From the NCBI GenBank assembly GCA_963768715.1, contig CAVYJC010000010.1:452145-516144 (forward strand): 64,000 nt of DNA. The letters run 5' to 3'. Below are positions 10,297-20,359 of this stretch, piece after piece. Under the pieces are notes generated by a model. It did no database searches. It was not told the origin of the DNA and was given only the letters and a program-made list of their open reading frames with translations. The position numbers were made by a program, and so were the translations under genes. How positions within the stretch are numbered: the stretch's first letter is position 1; every line of letters starts with the position of its first letter. This stretch comes from DATKEJ01 sp963768715 (GTDB taxonomy: Bacteria; Bacteroidota; Rhodothermia; Rhodothermales; DATKEJ01).

Positions 10297-13200
10297 ATGA
10301 TTGCACGCTCACAGTCAGCCTACCGACCCAGGTTTTCTCTCCCGACCTCATTTCTCTCCGGCGTAGTGCTGGTGATCTGTCTGACCCTGCCTTCGCTTGC
10401 ACAGACCGACCCGCCTTCAGGCGATACGATCGCCCGGATCAAGGAACTCGTGAAGGCGACGCCGGAGGCACAGATGGACGTCGCCTGGATGCAGAAACTC
10501 TACCAGATCGATCCCAAGGAGGCCGCAAAAGCTGTCGGACAGGTCATGTCGGGCGGCGATCCGAGCAAGAACACGAAGATGGCCGACATCCGCGACGCCA
10601 TGGATCGCCAGGTCTGGGAATCGATTGTGAAAGAGCTTGGGATCCGCGTCGAGATGACCAATCAAGGAAAGAGTAACGGCATCAAGAGTGACAAGGACTA
10701 CACGCTCTTCTTCCGGACGGAAGGGACCGAGTTGACGATCGCCGATGTCATCAAGATGCACGCCGAACGATGGCAGCAAATGCACGGAATGCATCCCGAG
10801 GCGGTCGAGATCGCGGTAATGAATGGCAACGACTTCTATCCCGACTGGCGAAACGAGCGATTGACCTCTGCCGAGCACAAGGTGCAGATCAAAGAAAACC
10901 TTCTCCGTTTGAGACGAAATCCGGAGGCCTATTTCGTTCCGGGCGCGAACAAGCAGCAGGTGCACAATCGAGCCCTGCGTGACGGCGTCACCGAGATCCT
11001 CGAGTACGATGCAGCCAAGGGCGAAGTGGTGGTGCAGAAGGATCTGGCGCGCCTGGTCGCCGAGCGATACAAGGGCGTGCATCCGCTGTACGATCACGGG
11101 AACGCCTTCGGAGATGCGATTCAGAATCCGCGGGAGTATATGCACCACACCGGAGAGGGTGCGGGTGAACGGGTTCGGCAGAGGAAATACTTCAACCGCG
11201 TCATCGTCGGCGTTGGAAACGGGCTCGCGGGTGTAGCAAACTCGTACCAGGATGTCCACAAGGCGACGAATATTTCCGAGGCGGAGAAGACCCGGCTGAA
11301 GCGCGACATCATTCGGCGGACGCTCGAAGGCCAGAATCTCTCGGAGGCCGAGATCGCCGGGATCCAAAAGGTGATCGACATCTCGATGCAGATCGAGCTC
11401 GACAAGACCAACCCGAGGACCAGCCCGGACGGGAAGCAGCTCGGGTATCTCGAACTGACCGGCGAATACTACAAGGACTACATGCCTGAGGCGGGGCAGA
11501 GAATCCGCGAACGCTACGCGGACGAGCCGATCTCCGAAGCTCGTCACAAGGAGCTGGTACTGGCGGAGGCTGAGTTGCTGTATGACCATGCCAGTCGAAA
11601 AGTCATGGCGAAAGCGATGCTGGGCGCGCTGGAGCAGACGGCGCTTCATGACCTCACGCCGGAAGGCGCACTTCGCAACATGATCGACTGGACCAAGGAT
11701 CCGAAATCCGGCCGTCCGGTCGCGATTCTGAATGAAGGCCGGATCAGAAAAGTGGCCTTCGAACGCGCCGTCGAGGTCGGACTGCTATTCGAGTTGATTA
11801 ATGAGTCGAATGATCCGGAGCTGAAACGACTCGCGGAGCGGGCCATCGACCGGGCGCCGTCCGAACTGAAGGGATTCTATCAGGACATGAACGAGATGAC
11901 AAAGCTCGAGATGGACCGTTTCCTGGAGAGTCCGACCGCAGAAACGAAGACGGGCCGCGCCATCGACGGGTTCATTGAAGAGAAAGTCAAGCGTGTTCGC
12001 GAGATGCGTTTCCGAGGCGAGCCGTTGAACATACTGTCCGAGGCTGAAGCCCAGCGCATACTCGAGGAGAACCCGCGCCGGCTCCAGGAGCATATCCTGG
12101 CCGAGCGAATGGGGAGGATGAACCTCGTCGAGCGGGTTGCGATGAGCGAGTTCGCTGGTCGCATGAAATGGGTCGGCGGGGAGGTCGTGGCGGAGCTCAA
12201 GCCGTGGAAGGATGCATTCCTCGAGAGTGCGAGCCCGATGATGGTCGGGGCGTCGGCCGTCAACCTCGTAAGGGCCTATCAACTGGGCGGATTCGATGCC
12301 GCAAAAGTCGCGGCCATTCACGAGGCCACATTCTACATCCCCAGCATATACGGCGTGCCGGCCATGACCATGATGGCGATCCTCGGAGCGCAGAAGGGCG
12401 ACTATTCAGGGTTCGGCAGTCTCGCATTCATGGGCGTGCTGCACGTTGCCAGTACGGGCATCCCGTCGGTCACCTTCCGGGGCATTACCACGCCTGCGAT
12501 CGCGGGCATACCCGGGTTGGTCCCCGCGCTGCTGACCTATCACATCGCAGCCGGATCGGCGCAGATCGCGTACACGTTCGTCGTCAATCGTCTCAACAGC
12601 GATCTGATCGAGCAGGCAGTGAAGTCCCGGCCGCGCGACGAGAATGGAAAACCGCTGCCGGGGATGGTGCGCTCACGGCGTAATCAGTATCAGGACTCAA
12701 AGGTCCTCAAGAGCGACCCGCCGAAATGGCCGGTCTTCTACAGGCAGTTCCCGGTGCCCGAAGACAACCTGTCAGACAACGAGTTGGCCGATCTCGCCGC
12801 GGAGGCGTTCCTCCCAATGATCGATTCCATCGCGACGAAAGTGGAGGGACTCAAACCCTTCGCGCCTTCCTATGACAAGCGTGTGAGGGAGCTCGCGTTG
12901 AAGTTCGGGTTTGACATTCCCTACTACCAGCGAATCGGCCGAATCTACGAACATTATCAGCCCATTATCGGGCAGATGTACATCGAGGCCGGTGACCAGG
13001 GAATCGCCGAGGAAGACACGCTGCGGAAGTTCTTCAGAAAGGCGGTGGACGAGTGGTTTGCCAACCAACCCTACGGTTATCAGGTAGAGTTCGACGGCTA
13101 CTTTACGATGTTCTTTGGATCCGACAAGGAGAAGCTGCTGGCAGGACTTGCCGAGCACTTCGTGCACGAGTATCAAAACTATGAGTACAACGTGTACCAG

Positions 13201-16101
13201 CGCGAGGACCGCGAGCGGGCCATGTCGGCGACCATCCTTTCGAAGATGGACAAAATGGGCGTCGCCGAGCTGCAGATTCTCGACGCAGAGGACAAGATCT
13301 CCGAGCACTTGACCGAAGAGTCGGCGAAATACGTGACCGACATCGTCCAAGAGATCGCCGACGGCGTTCACTACGAGCCTGAAATCCATATCGTTTATCC
13401 CTACAGCTGGACCACCCAGGAGCTGCTTCCGTATTTGCAGATCGAAGCGCGGTCGTTCGTCGCCGACGAAAACGACAACAGCGAGGTGATTACAAAGCTC
13501 GAGGAGGAGATTCTCGAGAGTCCGGCCCCCGTTGTGGATCAGCCACGTACCGGCTGGGAGCCGGGCCCCGAATGGAAAGATGCGTTCGAACCCGACGAGG
13601 ACGGCTACGTCGAGCGCCGAACCGTCGAGGTCGTCCACCGCTACACCGCACGTCTGCTCGAAGTCTCGGGTACAGACACGACCGAGTTGGCGAGAGACGT
13701 ACGCGACATTCCAATCGTGTACTATCTCCGTAATCCGGCGAAGTTTTCCGGATCGGTGTACGCCGAGATCAGTGCGGAGAACGCTTCCGGAGGCTCATAT
13801 CTCTACCAGGGAGCGGTTGCCCGACTCGGGGAGAAGACCGATACATCAGGTTACTGGGGGACGGTAGGTTTCAGCGGACTCGACCCGGGCACCTACGGTA
13901 TTCAGGTGAAGCCGCGTGACGGAGACGAACGGCACGGTGAAGGCGCCGTCGTGCTCTCCATCGTCGACACCCTGGCTACGCCGGGTGTAGAGGGTGACAG
14001 CTGGGCGAGCGGAAAAGTCGTTCTCCCCTACATCGAGCCTCCTGAGGTTGCTCAGGAGAATCCACCCGAAGAAGGTGGAGGCGAGGAAGGTGGGGGCGAA
14101 GAAGTCACGCCGCCGGTCGTCGATCCTTCAGGAGGAGGCGATGAGGGCGAAGGCGGTGAAGGTGGCGAAGAAGAAGGCGGGAACGGAAACACCGGCGACG
14201 AAGGTGGCGGAACGGGTGACACGGGCGACGAAGACGGCGGAGGCGATGAGGGCGGCGACGATCCCACATCGACTCTGACGCCGCTCGTGAGTCTTTTTGA
14301 AGCAGAGCGTGATCAGGCAAAGCAAAACTGCGATTACGCAGCAGCGGCAGATGCCCAGGCAAAGGTCATCGAAACGGCCGATGTCTGGCTGTCACAGAAT
14401 TTCCCGGGTGGCGCCCCAGCCGACATCCGCTCCATCCTGACCGAGATGCGGGCTGAGCAGGCAGCTCTCGAGAAAGCCGCAACGGACGAGGCGGTTGCCA
14501 AGGACCATCTCCGTGAGGCGCGCGCCCATCTCCTGGCTAAAGACGTCGAGGACGCGTTGACGTCGCTCGAAGGGGCGATGGACCAGGCCGCGCTCCCCAA
14601 TCTTCCGAAATGTCTGTACGAGAAGGTCAAAGCGCTCTACGACAACATGAAGAAGGATGTCCGGAGCATCCAGGAACGCGTGGATGAAGTGGTCAAGGCC
14701 GCCAACGAGGAGTGCGACTACACGAAGGCCGTGGACCTGATCGAAAAGATCCGGGTGGATTACCCCACGCTGAGCTGGCTCCAGACCGAAGCTCCACACG
14801 CGATCCAGCTGGAGAAGGATCAGAAGGAGGCTCGAGAACTGAAGCTACAGGCTGAGCAGAAGGCCCTCGAAGCGCAGCAGTTGCTGGATGCGGACCAGGA
14901 GAGCGACGCGGTCCGCGTCTATCAGGAAGCGATCACGCTTCGAGACAAGGCGATCGACGTGGCGCCGAACTGCTTCAAGGCGGACGCAACCGCGACCATT
15001 CCCGATCTCGTTCGCAAGCAGCAGCCGACCACCAATGCCGCTGCGAACGTGACCCGCTCGCTCCTGCTGCTGATCGATACCAGCGGCAGCATGGGAAGCG
15101 GCGGGAAGATGGAGCAGGCCCGGGCCGCCGCGGAAGAGGCCGTCAAGGCCCTCGGCGCCAATGTCGAAGTGGGCCTCATCTCCTATGACGGCGGGTGCTC
15201 GGGCGGATGGCGCGTCGTGCATGATTTCACGACGGACAAGGCGAGCATGCTCCAGGCTATCGCCACCTTGCGACCGGGGGGTGGAACGCCCATGGCCCCC
15301 GCTGTGGCCTTCGCCCAGAGTTACATATCCGGCGCCAAACGCAATCCCAATTCCAAATCGGGCCAGATCCTGTTGCTCAGCGACGGGCAGAACGACTGCG
15401 GCTCGGTCTCGCAGGCCGGCGACGCCGTCCGGAAGAGCGGCTTGCCGGTTCGACTCGATGCGGTGGGTCTCGGACTCCCGCCGGGCAGCCAGGCTGAAAA
15501 GGACCTGACAGAGCTCGTGGCCTCGGCCGGCAGCGGCTCACAGTATTCGGCGAACAGTGCCGGTGAGCTGATCTCCGCGTTCCGCAGGGCATTCATTCAG
15601 GATCAGGTGCGCAAGGATGATCCGGTACTCGATGCCGCGTCGCGCGTCCGTCTCCAGTCGATCTTTGCGAAGGCGGAAGAGTACCTGCGAAACAACGACG
15701 TCACCTCGGCGCGGCTGAACTATGACCAGGCAGCCGCAGAGTTTCCAAATTCGCCGTCGGCGCATTACAATCTTTCGCTCGCGAACGAGGCGGAAGGCAA
15801 CATTGCTACCGCGAAGAAAGAGGCCCAGCAGTATCTGCAGGTCGCTCCGAATGCCTTCGATGCAGGCGAGGTGAGAGCGCGAATCGAACGACTGGACGAA
15901 GAACTGAAGACCAATCCGAGGGCAATCTACAATCCCAACGAATGCATGAACCTGTACCGATGGGCGCAGGGTGAATCGCAGAAAGCGCGCGATGCAGCCC
16001 GAAAGGCGAAGGCGTTCAGCATCATGGTGGCTGCCCAGCGAGGGGACTGCTATACGGCGGGGAACGAGTACGAGCAGTATGTGGGGCAGTATGGTAAGTA
16101 A
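10297..16101 (+). CDS. Giant exported protein with vWA (MIDAS) domain and TPR tail, unrecognised N-terminal 1200 residues
   Basis: 1934 residues. A Sec signal peptide at 10297 (hydrophobic stretch, cleavage near SLAQTD) is followed by about 1200 charged, mostly helical residues that I do not recognise. These include a hydrophobic, glycine-rich part around residues 690-770 that could contact a membrane. A beta-rich domain comes at about 1110-1230. Residues ~1255-1324 are a Gly/Glu low-complexity linker. Helical repeats follow, then a vWA domain with a complete MIDAS: D1594-T-S-G-S, the Thr of GGGTPM, and the Asp of LLSDGQ. TPR-like repeats end the protein (about 1785-1930). A metal-dependent ligand-binding or scaffold role outside the cytoplasm is inferred. 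No neighbour shares its operon, and the gene is intact despite its length. Confidence 0.7.
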   Translation: MIARSQSAYRPRFSLPTSFLSGVVLVICLTLPSLAQTDPPSGDTIARIKELVKATPEAQMDVAWMQKLYQIDPKEAAKAVGQVMSGGDPSKNTKMADIRDAMDRQVWESIVKELGIRVEMTNQGKSNGIKSDKDYTLFFRTEGTELTIADVIKMHAERWQQMHGMHPEAVEIAVMNGNDFYPDWRNERLTSAEHKVQIKENLLRLRRNPEAYFVPGANKQQVHNRALRDGVTEILEYDAAKGEVVVQKDLARLVAERYKGVHPLYDHGNAFGDAIQNPREYMHHTGEGAGERVRQRKYFNRVIVGVGNGLAGVANSYQDVHKATNISEAEKTRLKRDIIRRTLEGQNLSEAEIAGIQKVIDISMQIELDKTNPRTSPDGKQLGYLELTGEYYKDYMPEAGQRIRERYADEPISEARHKELVLAEAELLYDHASRKVMAKAMLGALEQTALHDLTPEGALRNMIDWTKDPKSGRPVAILNEGRIRKVAFERAVEVGLLFELINESNDPELKRLAERAIDRAPSELKGFYQDMNEMTKLEMDRFLESPTAETKTGRAIDGFIEEKVKRVREMRFRGEPLNILSEAEAQRILEENPRRLQEHILAERMGRMNLVERVAMSEFAGRMKWVGGEVVAELKPWKDAFLESASPMMVGASAVNLVRAYQLGGFDAAKVAAIHEATFYIPSIYGVPAMTMMAILGAQKGDYSGFGSLAFMGVLHVASTGIPSVTFRGITTPAIAGIPGLVPALLTYHIAAGSAQIAYTFVVNRLNSDLIEQAVKSRPRDENGKPLPGMVRSRRNQYQDSKVLKSDPPKWPVFYRQFPVPEDNLSDNELADLAAEAFLPMIDSIATKVEGLKPFAPSYDKRVRELALKFGFDIPYYQRIGRIYEHYQPIIGQMYIEAGDQGIAEEDTLRKFFRKAVDEWFANQPYGYQVEFDGYFTMFFGSDKEKLLAGLAEHFVHEYQNYEYNVYQREDRERAMSATILSKMDKMGVAELQILDAEDKISEHLTEESAKYVTDIVQEIADGVHYEPEIHIVYPYSWTTQELLPYLQIEARSFVADENDNSEVITKLEEEILESPAPVVDQPRTGWEPGPEWKDAFEPDEDGYVERRTVEVVHRYTARLLEVSGTDTTELARDVRDIPIVYYLRNPAKFSGSVYAEISAENASGGSYLYQGAVARLGEKTDTSGYWGTVGFSGLDPGTYGIQVKPRDGDERHGEGAVVLSIVDTLATPGVEGDSWASGKVVLPYIEPPEVAQENPPEEGGGEEGGGEEVTPPVVDPSGGGDEGEGGEGGEEEGGNGNTGDEGGGTGDTGDEDGGGDEGGDDPTSTLTPLVSLFEAERDQAKQNCDYAAAADAQAKVIETADVWLSQNFPGGAPADIRSILTEMRAEQAALEKAATDEAVAKDHLREARAHLLAKDVEDALTSLEGAMDQAALPNLPKCLYEKVKALYDNMKKDVRSIQERVDEVVKAANEECDYTKAVDLIEKIRVDYPTLSWLQTEAPHAIQLEKDQKEARELKLQAEQKALEAQQLLDADQESDAVRVYQEAITLRDKAIDVAPNCFKADATATIPDLVRKQQPTTNAAANVTRSLLLLIDTSGSMGSGGKMEQARAAAEEAVKALGANVEVGLISYDGGCSGGWRVVHDFTTDKASMLQAIATLRPGGGTPMAPAVAFAQSYISGAKRNPNSKSGQILLLSDGQNDCGSVSQAGDAVRKSGLPVRLDAVGLGLPPGSQAEKDLTELVASAGSGSQYSANSAGELISAFRRAFIQDQVRKDDPVLDAASRVRLQSIFAKAEEYLRNNDVTSARLNYDQAAAEFPNSPSAHYNLSLANEAEGNIATAKKEAQQYLQVAPNAFDAGEVRARIERLDEELKTNPRAIYNPNECMNLYRWAQGESQKARDAARKAKAFSIMVAAQRGDCYTAGNEYEQYVGQYGK

Positions 16102-16102
16102 T

Positions 16103-16319
16103 TAAGAATTAGAGAATTGAGAATTGAGAATTGAGAATTCGGTTGATTGGCAGTGTGCCTGTTTGCTTGCCGCTGTCACCATCGATCACGTCTTTCGCCC
16201 CAATTATCGTCCGCCAACGTTTTCACGTCATTGCCGGGTTGTGACAAGTTTGTAGTCTGCATTTCGCAAATTTGCAGTCCGGTTTGGTGTTTGAAGGCTG
16301 GTGTTTGAAGTCAAACACC
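16103..16319. repeat. Heptameric repeats in the 307-nt gap after the vWA gene
   Basis: Positions 16103-16140 consist of GAATTGA / GAATTAG-like 7-nt units starting right after the stop codon. Positions 16281-16319 carry TTTGGTG and TTTGAAG units ending in the inverted copy CAAACACCA, the same family as at 2286. Between them (16141-16280) I see nothing. Confidence 0.7.
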
Positions 16320-16408
16320 ACTCGTACAGCACCAGCGACTTTTCATTTTGGCGGGCCTGATGTAGAATTGGGCTACCCGGTGGTCACTCCAAGCCATGGA
16401 GGATTGCC

Positions 16409-18101
16409 ATGTATCGCCTTCTCGCCCTTCTCTTCGTGGGCGTCGCCGTCGCCCTCTCGTCCTCGCTGCAGGCGCAGTCGCCCGAATTGATTTCTTATCA
16501 GGGATATCTAACGAATAGCTCAGGAACGCCACTCGATGGGACCTACGATCTTTCCTTCAGCCTTCACACTGGAGCGCAAGCCGGCAGCCAGGCATGGTCG
16601 CAAATAGTCGATGACGTCGAGGTTCACAACGGAGTGTTCGATGTGATTCTCGGTGGCGACGGACCAACGCCGCTCCGCCGGATCGCGCTCAACATCCCGA
16701 TGTGGCTGCAGATTGCCGTAAACGGTCAGGAGATCTCGCCGCGCACTCAGTTGACCTCGGTTCCGTATGCCTTGAATCTTCGGGGCCTGCAAGTTTTCCC
16801 AAATATCGACCAGGAGTTGCCGCCCAGTCTCTTGGGAGGCTACAAGTGGAATTACATTCGCGCAGACGTGGCGGGGGGCACCATAAGTGGTGGAGGTTAC
16901 AGTGGAATGCCCAATAACGTAGGCGGCAACTATGGAACGATTGGTGGAGGGGCGAACAATCAGGCAGGCCTCATCTACCCTGGGGGCATTCTGGGATTCC
17001 ACCCCTACGCGACAGTCGGTGGAGGGAACGACAACGTGGCGTTGGGAAGCTCCAGTGTGGTGGGCGGCGGCTCGGGTAATGGAGCCTACGACGAGATGAC
17101 GACCGTTGCAGGTGGTCAAGACAACGAAGCAGGCACTAGCGACCCTGATGGCACCAATGCCTCACACGCCACCGTAGGCGGCGGCGTGGCGAACCAGGCA
17201 AACGGCCATGCCTCGACCATCCCTGGAGGTCGACACAACATCGCGGACGGTTCCTACGCATTCGCAGCAGGATGGCAGGCTGAAGCAGCCCATGACGGCA
17301 CGTTCGTCTGGGCCGACAGCACCGACGCGCCCTTCAGTTCCACAGATTACAACCAGTTCCTGATCCGCTCCTCCGGCGGCGTCGGAATTGGCACGAATGC
17401 TCCTCTTGCCCAACTCCACGTTTCAGAAACGACGACACGCAGTGCGATGTACGTAGCGGGGAGCTACGGTGGCGGCATTCCGGGCGCGACGATGCGCGTC
17501 TTCAACACGTCGAGCGCTTCGGGAGTGTCCGGCTACTTCGAATCCGCCGGCACCGACGGCACCATCGTCGTCAAGAACACAAGCACGGGTTCCTTGCTTA
17601 AGGCCTACACAGGGGGCGACCTCCGTTTTCACGTCGACAATGGCGGCAACGTCTGGGCGGACGGGATCTTTCATCCCTCCGGCGCCGACCTGGCCGAGTC
17701 GTTCGACGTAGAGGGGGATGCCGCAGACTTCGAGCCCGGCGACGTGCTCTTTGTGTCAGACGATTCCGACTACTCCGTCGAGCTCGTCGGACGCACCCTA
17801 CTCGACACGGATCGCGGGGGTTTATGCTACCCGCCCCGGGGTTTTGCTGGCGCAGGAGTCCATGGGGGACAACACGAGTGATCAGATTCCGCTCGGCGTG
17901 GTCGGGGTGATTCCGACGAAAGTTTGCGACGAGGGCGGACCCATCGCCCGGGGCGACCTCCTCGTATCAAGCAGTCGCCCCGGACACGCCATGAAGGCAG
18001 ATCCGTCGCTGCTCGGCTTCGGCATGGTGCTCGGGAAAGCACTCGAGGAGTTTCGCGGCGGCGAGACCGGGTTCATCAAAGTGCTTGTGAGCGTGAGGTA
18101 G
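16409..18101 (+). CDS. Secreted YadA-head-like surface protein (frameshifted near 17815)
   Basis: Signal peptide (MYRLLALLFVGVAVALSSS, cleaved near LQAQ). An N-terminal domain begins ISYQGYLTNSSGTPL and is shared with the proteins at 18220 and 29728. From about residue 150 to 300 there are YadA/hemagglutinin head repeats of GGGxxN(x)A type (TIGGGANNQAG, TVGGGNDNVA, TVAGGQDNEAG, TVGGGVANQANG, TIPGGRHNIADG), then GVGIGTNAP. The C-terminal domain ADLAESFDV... GDVLFVSDD breaks near 17800-17820. The next frame (RIAGVYATRPGVLLAQES ... GDLLVSSSRPGHAMKA) completes it up to 18101. Length 3n+1 implies one extra base. It is likely an exported, trimeric or fibrous surface protein. Confidence 0.8.
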
Positions 18102-18124
18102 GACATCAGACCGGTCTCCGCGTA

Positions 18125-18141
18125 GCCTCGCTGAGCGAGGC
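18125..18141. terminator. Short inverted repeat between convergent genes
   Basis: GCCTCGCT-G-AGCGAGGC has perfect 8-bp arms. It is placed between the convergent genes ending at 18101 (+) and 18220 (-). There is no clear T-tract on either side, so terminator function is only inferred. Confidence 0.3.
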
Positions 18142-18219
18142 GCAGATGGACACCAGATACCGGATTTATCCGACATAGCGACCGTTGCGCAGGCGAAGTC
18201 GGACGGCTGATGGCGCCTC

Positions 18220-19416
18220 TCAACCTGCTTCGGCCATCGTGTAATTGATGACGACCATATGCATCCGCAGGTCGCCACCCGCGGTCGACCAGGAGCCCGA
18301 AACCGGATTCACGCGGACGACGAGCGAGGTTTTCGTGTTGTCAATCGGCGGATAGCTGAGCGGAGTTGAACGCTTGTCGTACCCCAAAATCCCATTCGTA
18401 TCGACGATTCCGATATCCGAAATCGCGCTGACTATGTTTGAGCCGCCTGCTACCGACCCCTCGAGGGCGCATTCGAGATCGAGAGCGTCGTTGTCATAGA
18501 GGTAGCAGTCCAGACTTTGCAGTATCGCTCCGTCCGGAAGATGTACACGCGCGAACATCGTGGTACTCGTACCGGAGAGGATGTAGGCGGCGATGTCCGA
18601 CGCCACGTAATCGGTAGTTGAGCTAACCCTGTCTGGACGGAACGCAGCGGCATTGATCGCCAGGTGGTGCACTTTGCTCTCCGAAAACTTGAACGACTTT
18701 GCCGTGACACCCGCGGCCGTATCGAATTCGACGAGGGTCGGATTCACCGCGTAGTTCGGATCGGCGCCGTACGAGAATCTCAGAGATGATTCGGCCCCAC
18801 TCGTTTTGCGATATATCGACCACTTGTCGACAAGGGAGCTTCCGGCAATCTCACCCATCTGGATGCCCGAACCGGCTGCGCCGCCGTCGTTGCTGTACAA
18901 ACCGACCATCGCATCGCTGGCGTAGATCGACAGGTCCTCGTTCACACGCTCGCTGCCGTCTGTGCTTAGATCAGAAGTCTGGATGCGAATCGTATCGGGG
19001 TACGGGTTTACGAGACCCAAGGCGAGAGGAACGCCGGTCAACCGGGTTCTCTGCATTTCGGGGTCGCCCTGTACCGCGAGACCCAGCCAGAGATCCTGAT
19101 CAAAATCGAAACCCGTCAAGGGTGTATCGGAGCCGAGGATCGTATTGAAAACCCCGTCGACCGTTGCTACGCTCTTACTCTCGGTCCACAGTGGAGAGCC
19201 GCCGGTGTCGACGTTGTAGATCTTGAACGTCATGGTGCGCGAGGCATCGGTGAGGGGACTGCCCAGGTCGTCGGTGAGAAGTCCCTGGTAGCTGATCGTA
19301 CGTGACGATTGGGCATTGACGCACAATACCGCCGATCCGACAAGGACAATCGTCAGAAGGCCTAGTGCCGCAAAGTTTCGCATATGGATCGCAGGGTTCT
19401 TGGATGGGTGCTTCAT
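18220..19416 (-). CDS. Secreted protein with FCB-type N-terminal domain
   Basis: 398 residues with an N-terminal signal peptide (LLTIVLVGSAVLCVNAQ). The domain starts TISYQGLLTDDLGSPLTDAS and contains FKIYNVDTGGSPLWTES and GVFNTILGSDTPL; it recurs at 16409 and 29728. The remainder is beta-rich with no named motif. A probable internal start is MRNFAAL at residue 12, which would give a more usual signal peptide. It is about 60% alike by eye, over its whole length, to the broken gene at 29728-30894. Probably a surface or extracellular structural protein. Confidence 0.65.
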   Translation of the reverse strand: MKHPSKNPAIHMRNFAALGLLTIVLVGSAVLCVNAQSSRTISYQGLLTDDLGSPLTDASRTMTFKIYNVDTGGSPLWTESKSVATVDGVFNTILGSDTPLTGFDFDQDLWLGLAVQGDPEMQRTRLTGVPLALGLVNPYPDTIRIQTSDLSTDGSERVNEDLSIYASDAMVGLYSNDGGAAGSGIQMGEIAGSSLVDKWSIYRKTSGAESSLRFSYGADPNYAVNPTLVEFDTAAGVTAKSFKFSESKVHHLAINAAAFRPDRVSSTTDYVASDIAAYILSGTSTTMFARVHLPDGAILQSLDCYLYDNDALDLECALEGSVAGGSNIVSAISDIGIVDTNGILGYDKRSTPLSYPPIDNTKTSLVVRVNPVSGSWSTAGGDLRMHMVVINYTMAEAG

Positions 19417-19556
19417 CTACCCATACCTGAAAGTGAGGTTGGATGGGTCACGGACGGGCAACTACCGGCGGGAAAGATTAACTTGCGGTTGGCGTGTCTC
19501 CGACACCCGACCAAACCCGAATGTTGACACGCCGCTGGCGCGTCCCGACCAACATC

Positions 19557-20219
19557 ATGATGAAACGTGCCGTAATCACCATTTTTGGCGTTCTCGTAAT
19601 CGCCGCGACCTCCTTCGCCCAGTCCGCCGATTGGCCGCTGGTCGTCGTGGAGGGACATTTCACGCTGCCGCTCCCTCCGTCGATGGAACTGATGGAGGGT
19701 ACGTTCGAGTCCACCACGAAGGATGGTCGGGAGCATCTCCTCGTGACCACGGAGGATCTGAGCGTTTGGGCGCAACCGAAAGGAATCAACGCGTCGGAAG
19801 GTCTGGGCGAGCAAAGGTCTGCCGGGATCGTAGTCAACACCGAGCAAGGCGCGGCCGGGGATTACATGCCACTGGGAGCGGACATGAGCCTTTCAGCCGA
19901 GGAATTGCAGAAGCTGGACGAGGATTTGCATTCCGGGTTCGTCCAGTCAGGGGAAGAGAGTGGCGAGGTAACCGGCATCAACTGGACCGGGACGGACGTC
20001 GTGCAGCTCGAAGGCACGCAGGCCATCCGATTGAGGTACTCCGCAAAAATGGGCCCCAGCAAGGCAGACTTTGTGGTGAACACCTACATGATCCAGAACT
20101 ACGACTCCATGTATTACGTCACCGCCACCTATTTGCTCAAGCAGCAGGAGAAGTGGACCGAAGATCTCAAGACCGCTTTGGCGGCGATGCGGTTTGAGAC
20201 GCGTGGGAATACCGAGTGA
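19557..20219 (+). CDS. Exported protein of unknown function
   Basis: The start at 19557 (MMKRAVITIFGVLVIAATSFAQ) is chosen because it gives a textbook signal peptide. The frame is open upstream to 19494 but that extension is charged and unlikely. The mature part (about 200 residues) begins ADWPLVVVEGHFTLPLPPS and has the layout of DcrB/PsbP-like small alpha/beta proteins (VQLEGTQAIRLRY ... YYVTATYLLKQQEKW ... ALAAMRFE). This is a resemblance only. Function not recognised. Confidence 0.6.
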   Translation: MMKRAVITIFGVLVIAATSFAQSADWPLVVVEGHFTLPLPPSMELMEGTFESTTKDGREHLLVTTEDLSVWAQPKGINASEGLGEQRSAGIVVNTEQGAAGDYMPLGADMSLSAEELQKLDEDLHSGFVQSGEESGEVTGINWTGTDVVQLEGTQAIRLRYSAKMGPSKADFVVNTYMIQNYDSMYYVTATYLLKQQEKWTEDLKTALAAMRFETRGNTE

Positions 20220-20359
20220 GCACGATCGCGGGGTCGTGTCATCCGACGCATAGCGCGTGAAGCTGCGGTTTCGTAATCTGCTCGATTGGAGGCGCGGCAG
20301 GCATTCCCTGCTCACTCACTCTTGCAAGCATCGCCTTCCGAATTAGTCAGTATCACAAC

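Noticed and set aside
10417..11649. 410-residue leftward frame
   Set aside because: Antisense shadow of the giant vWA protein; no recognisable domain.
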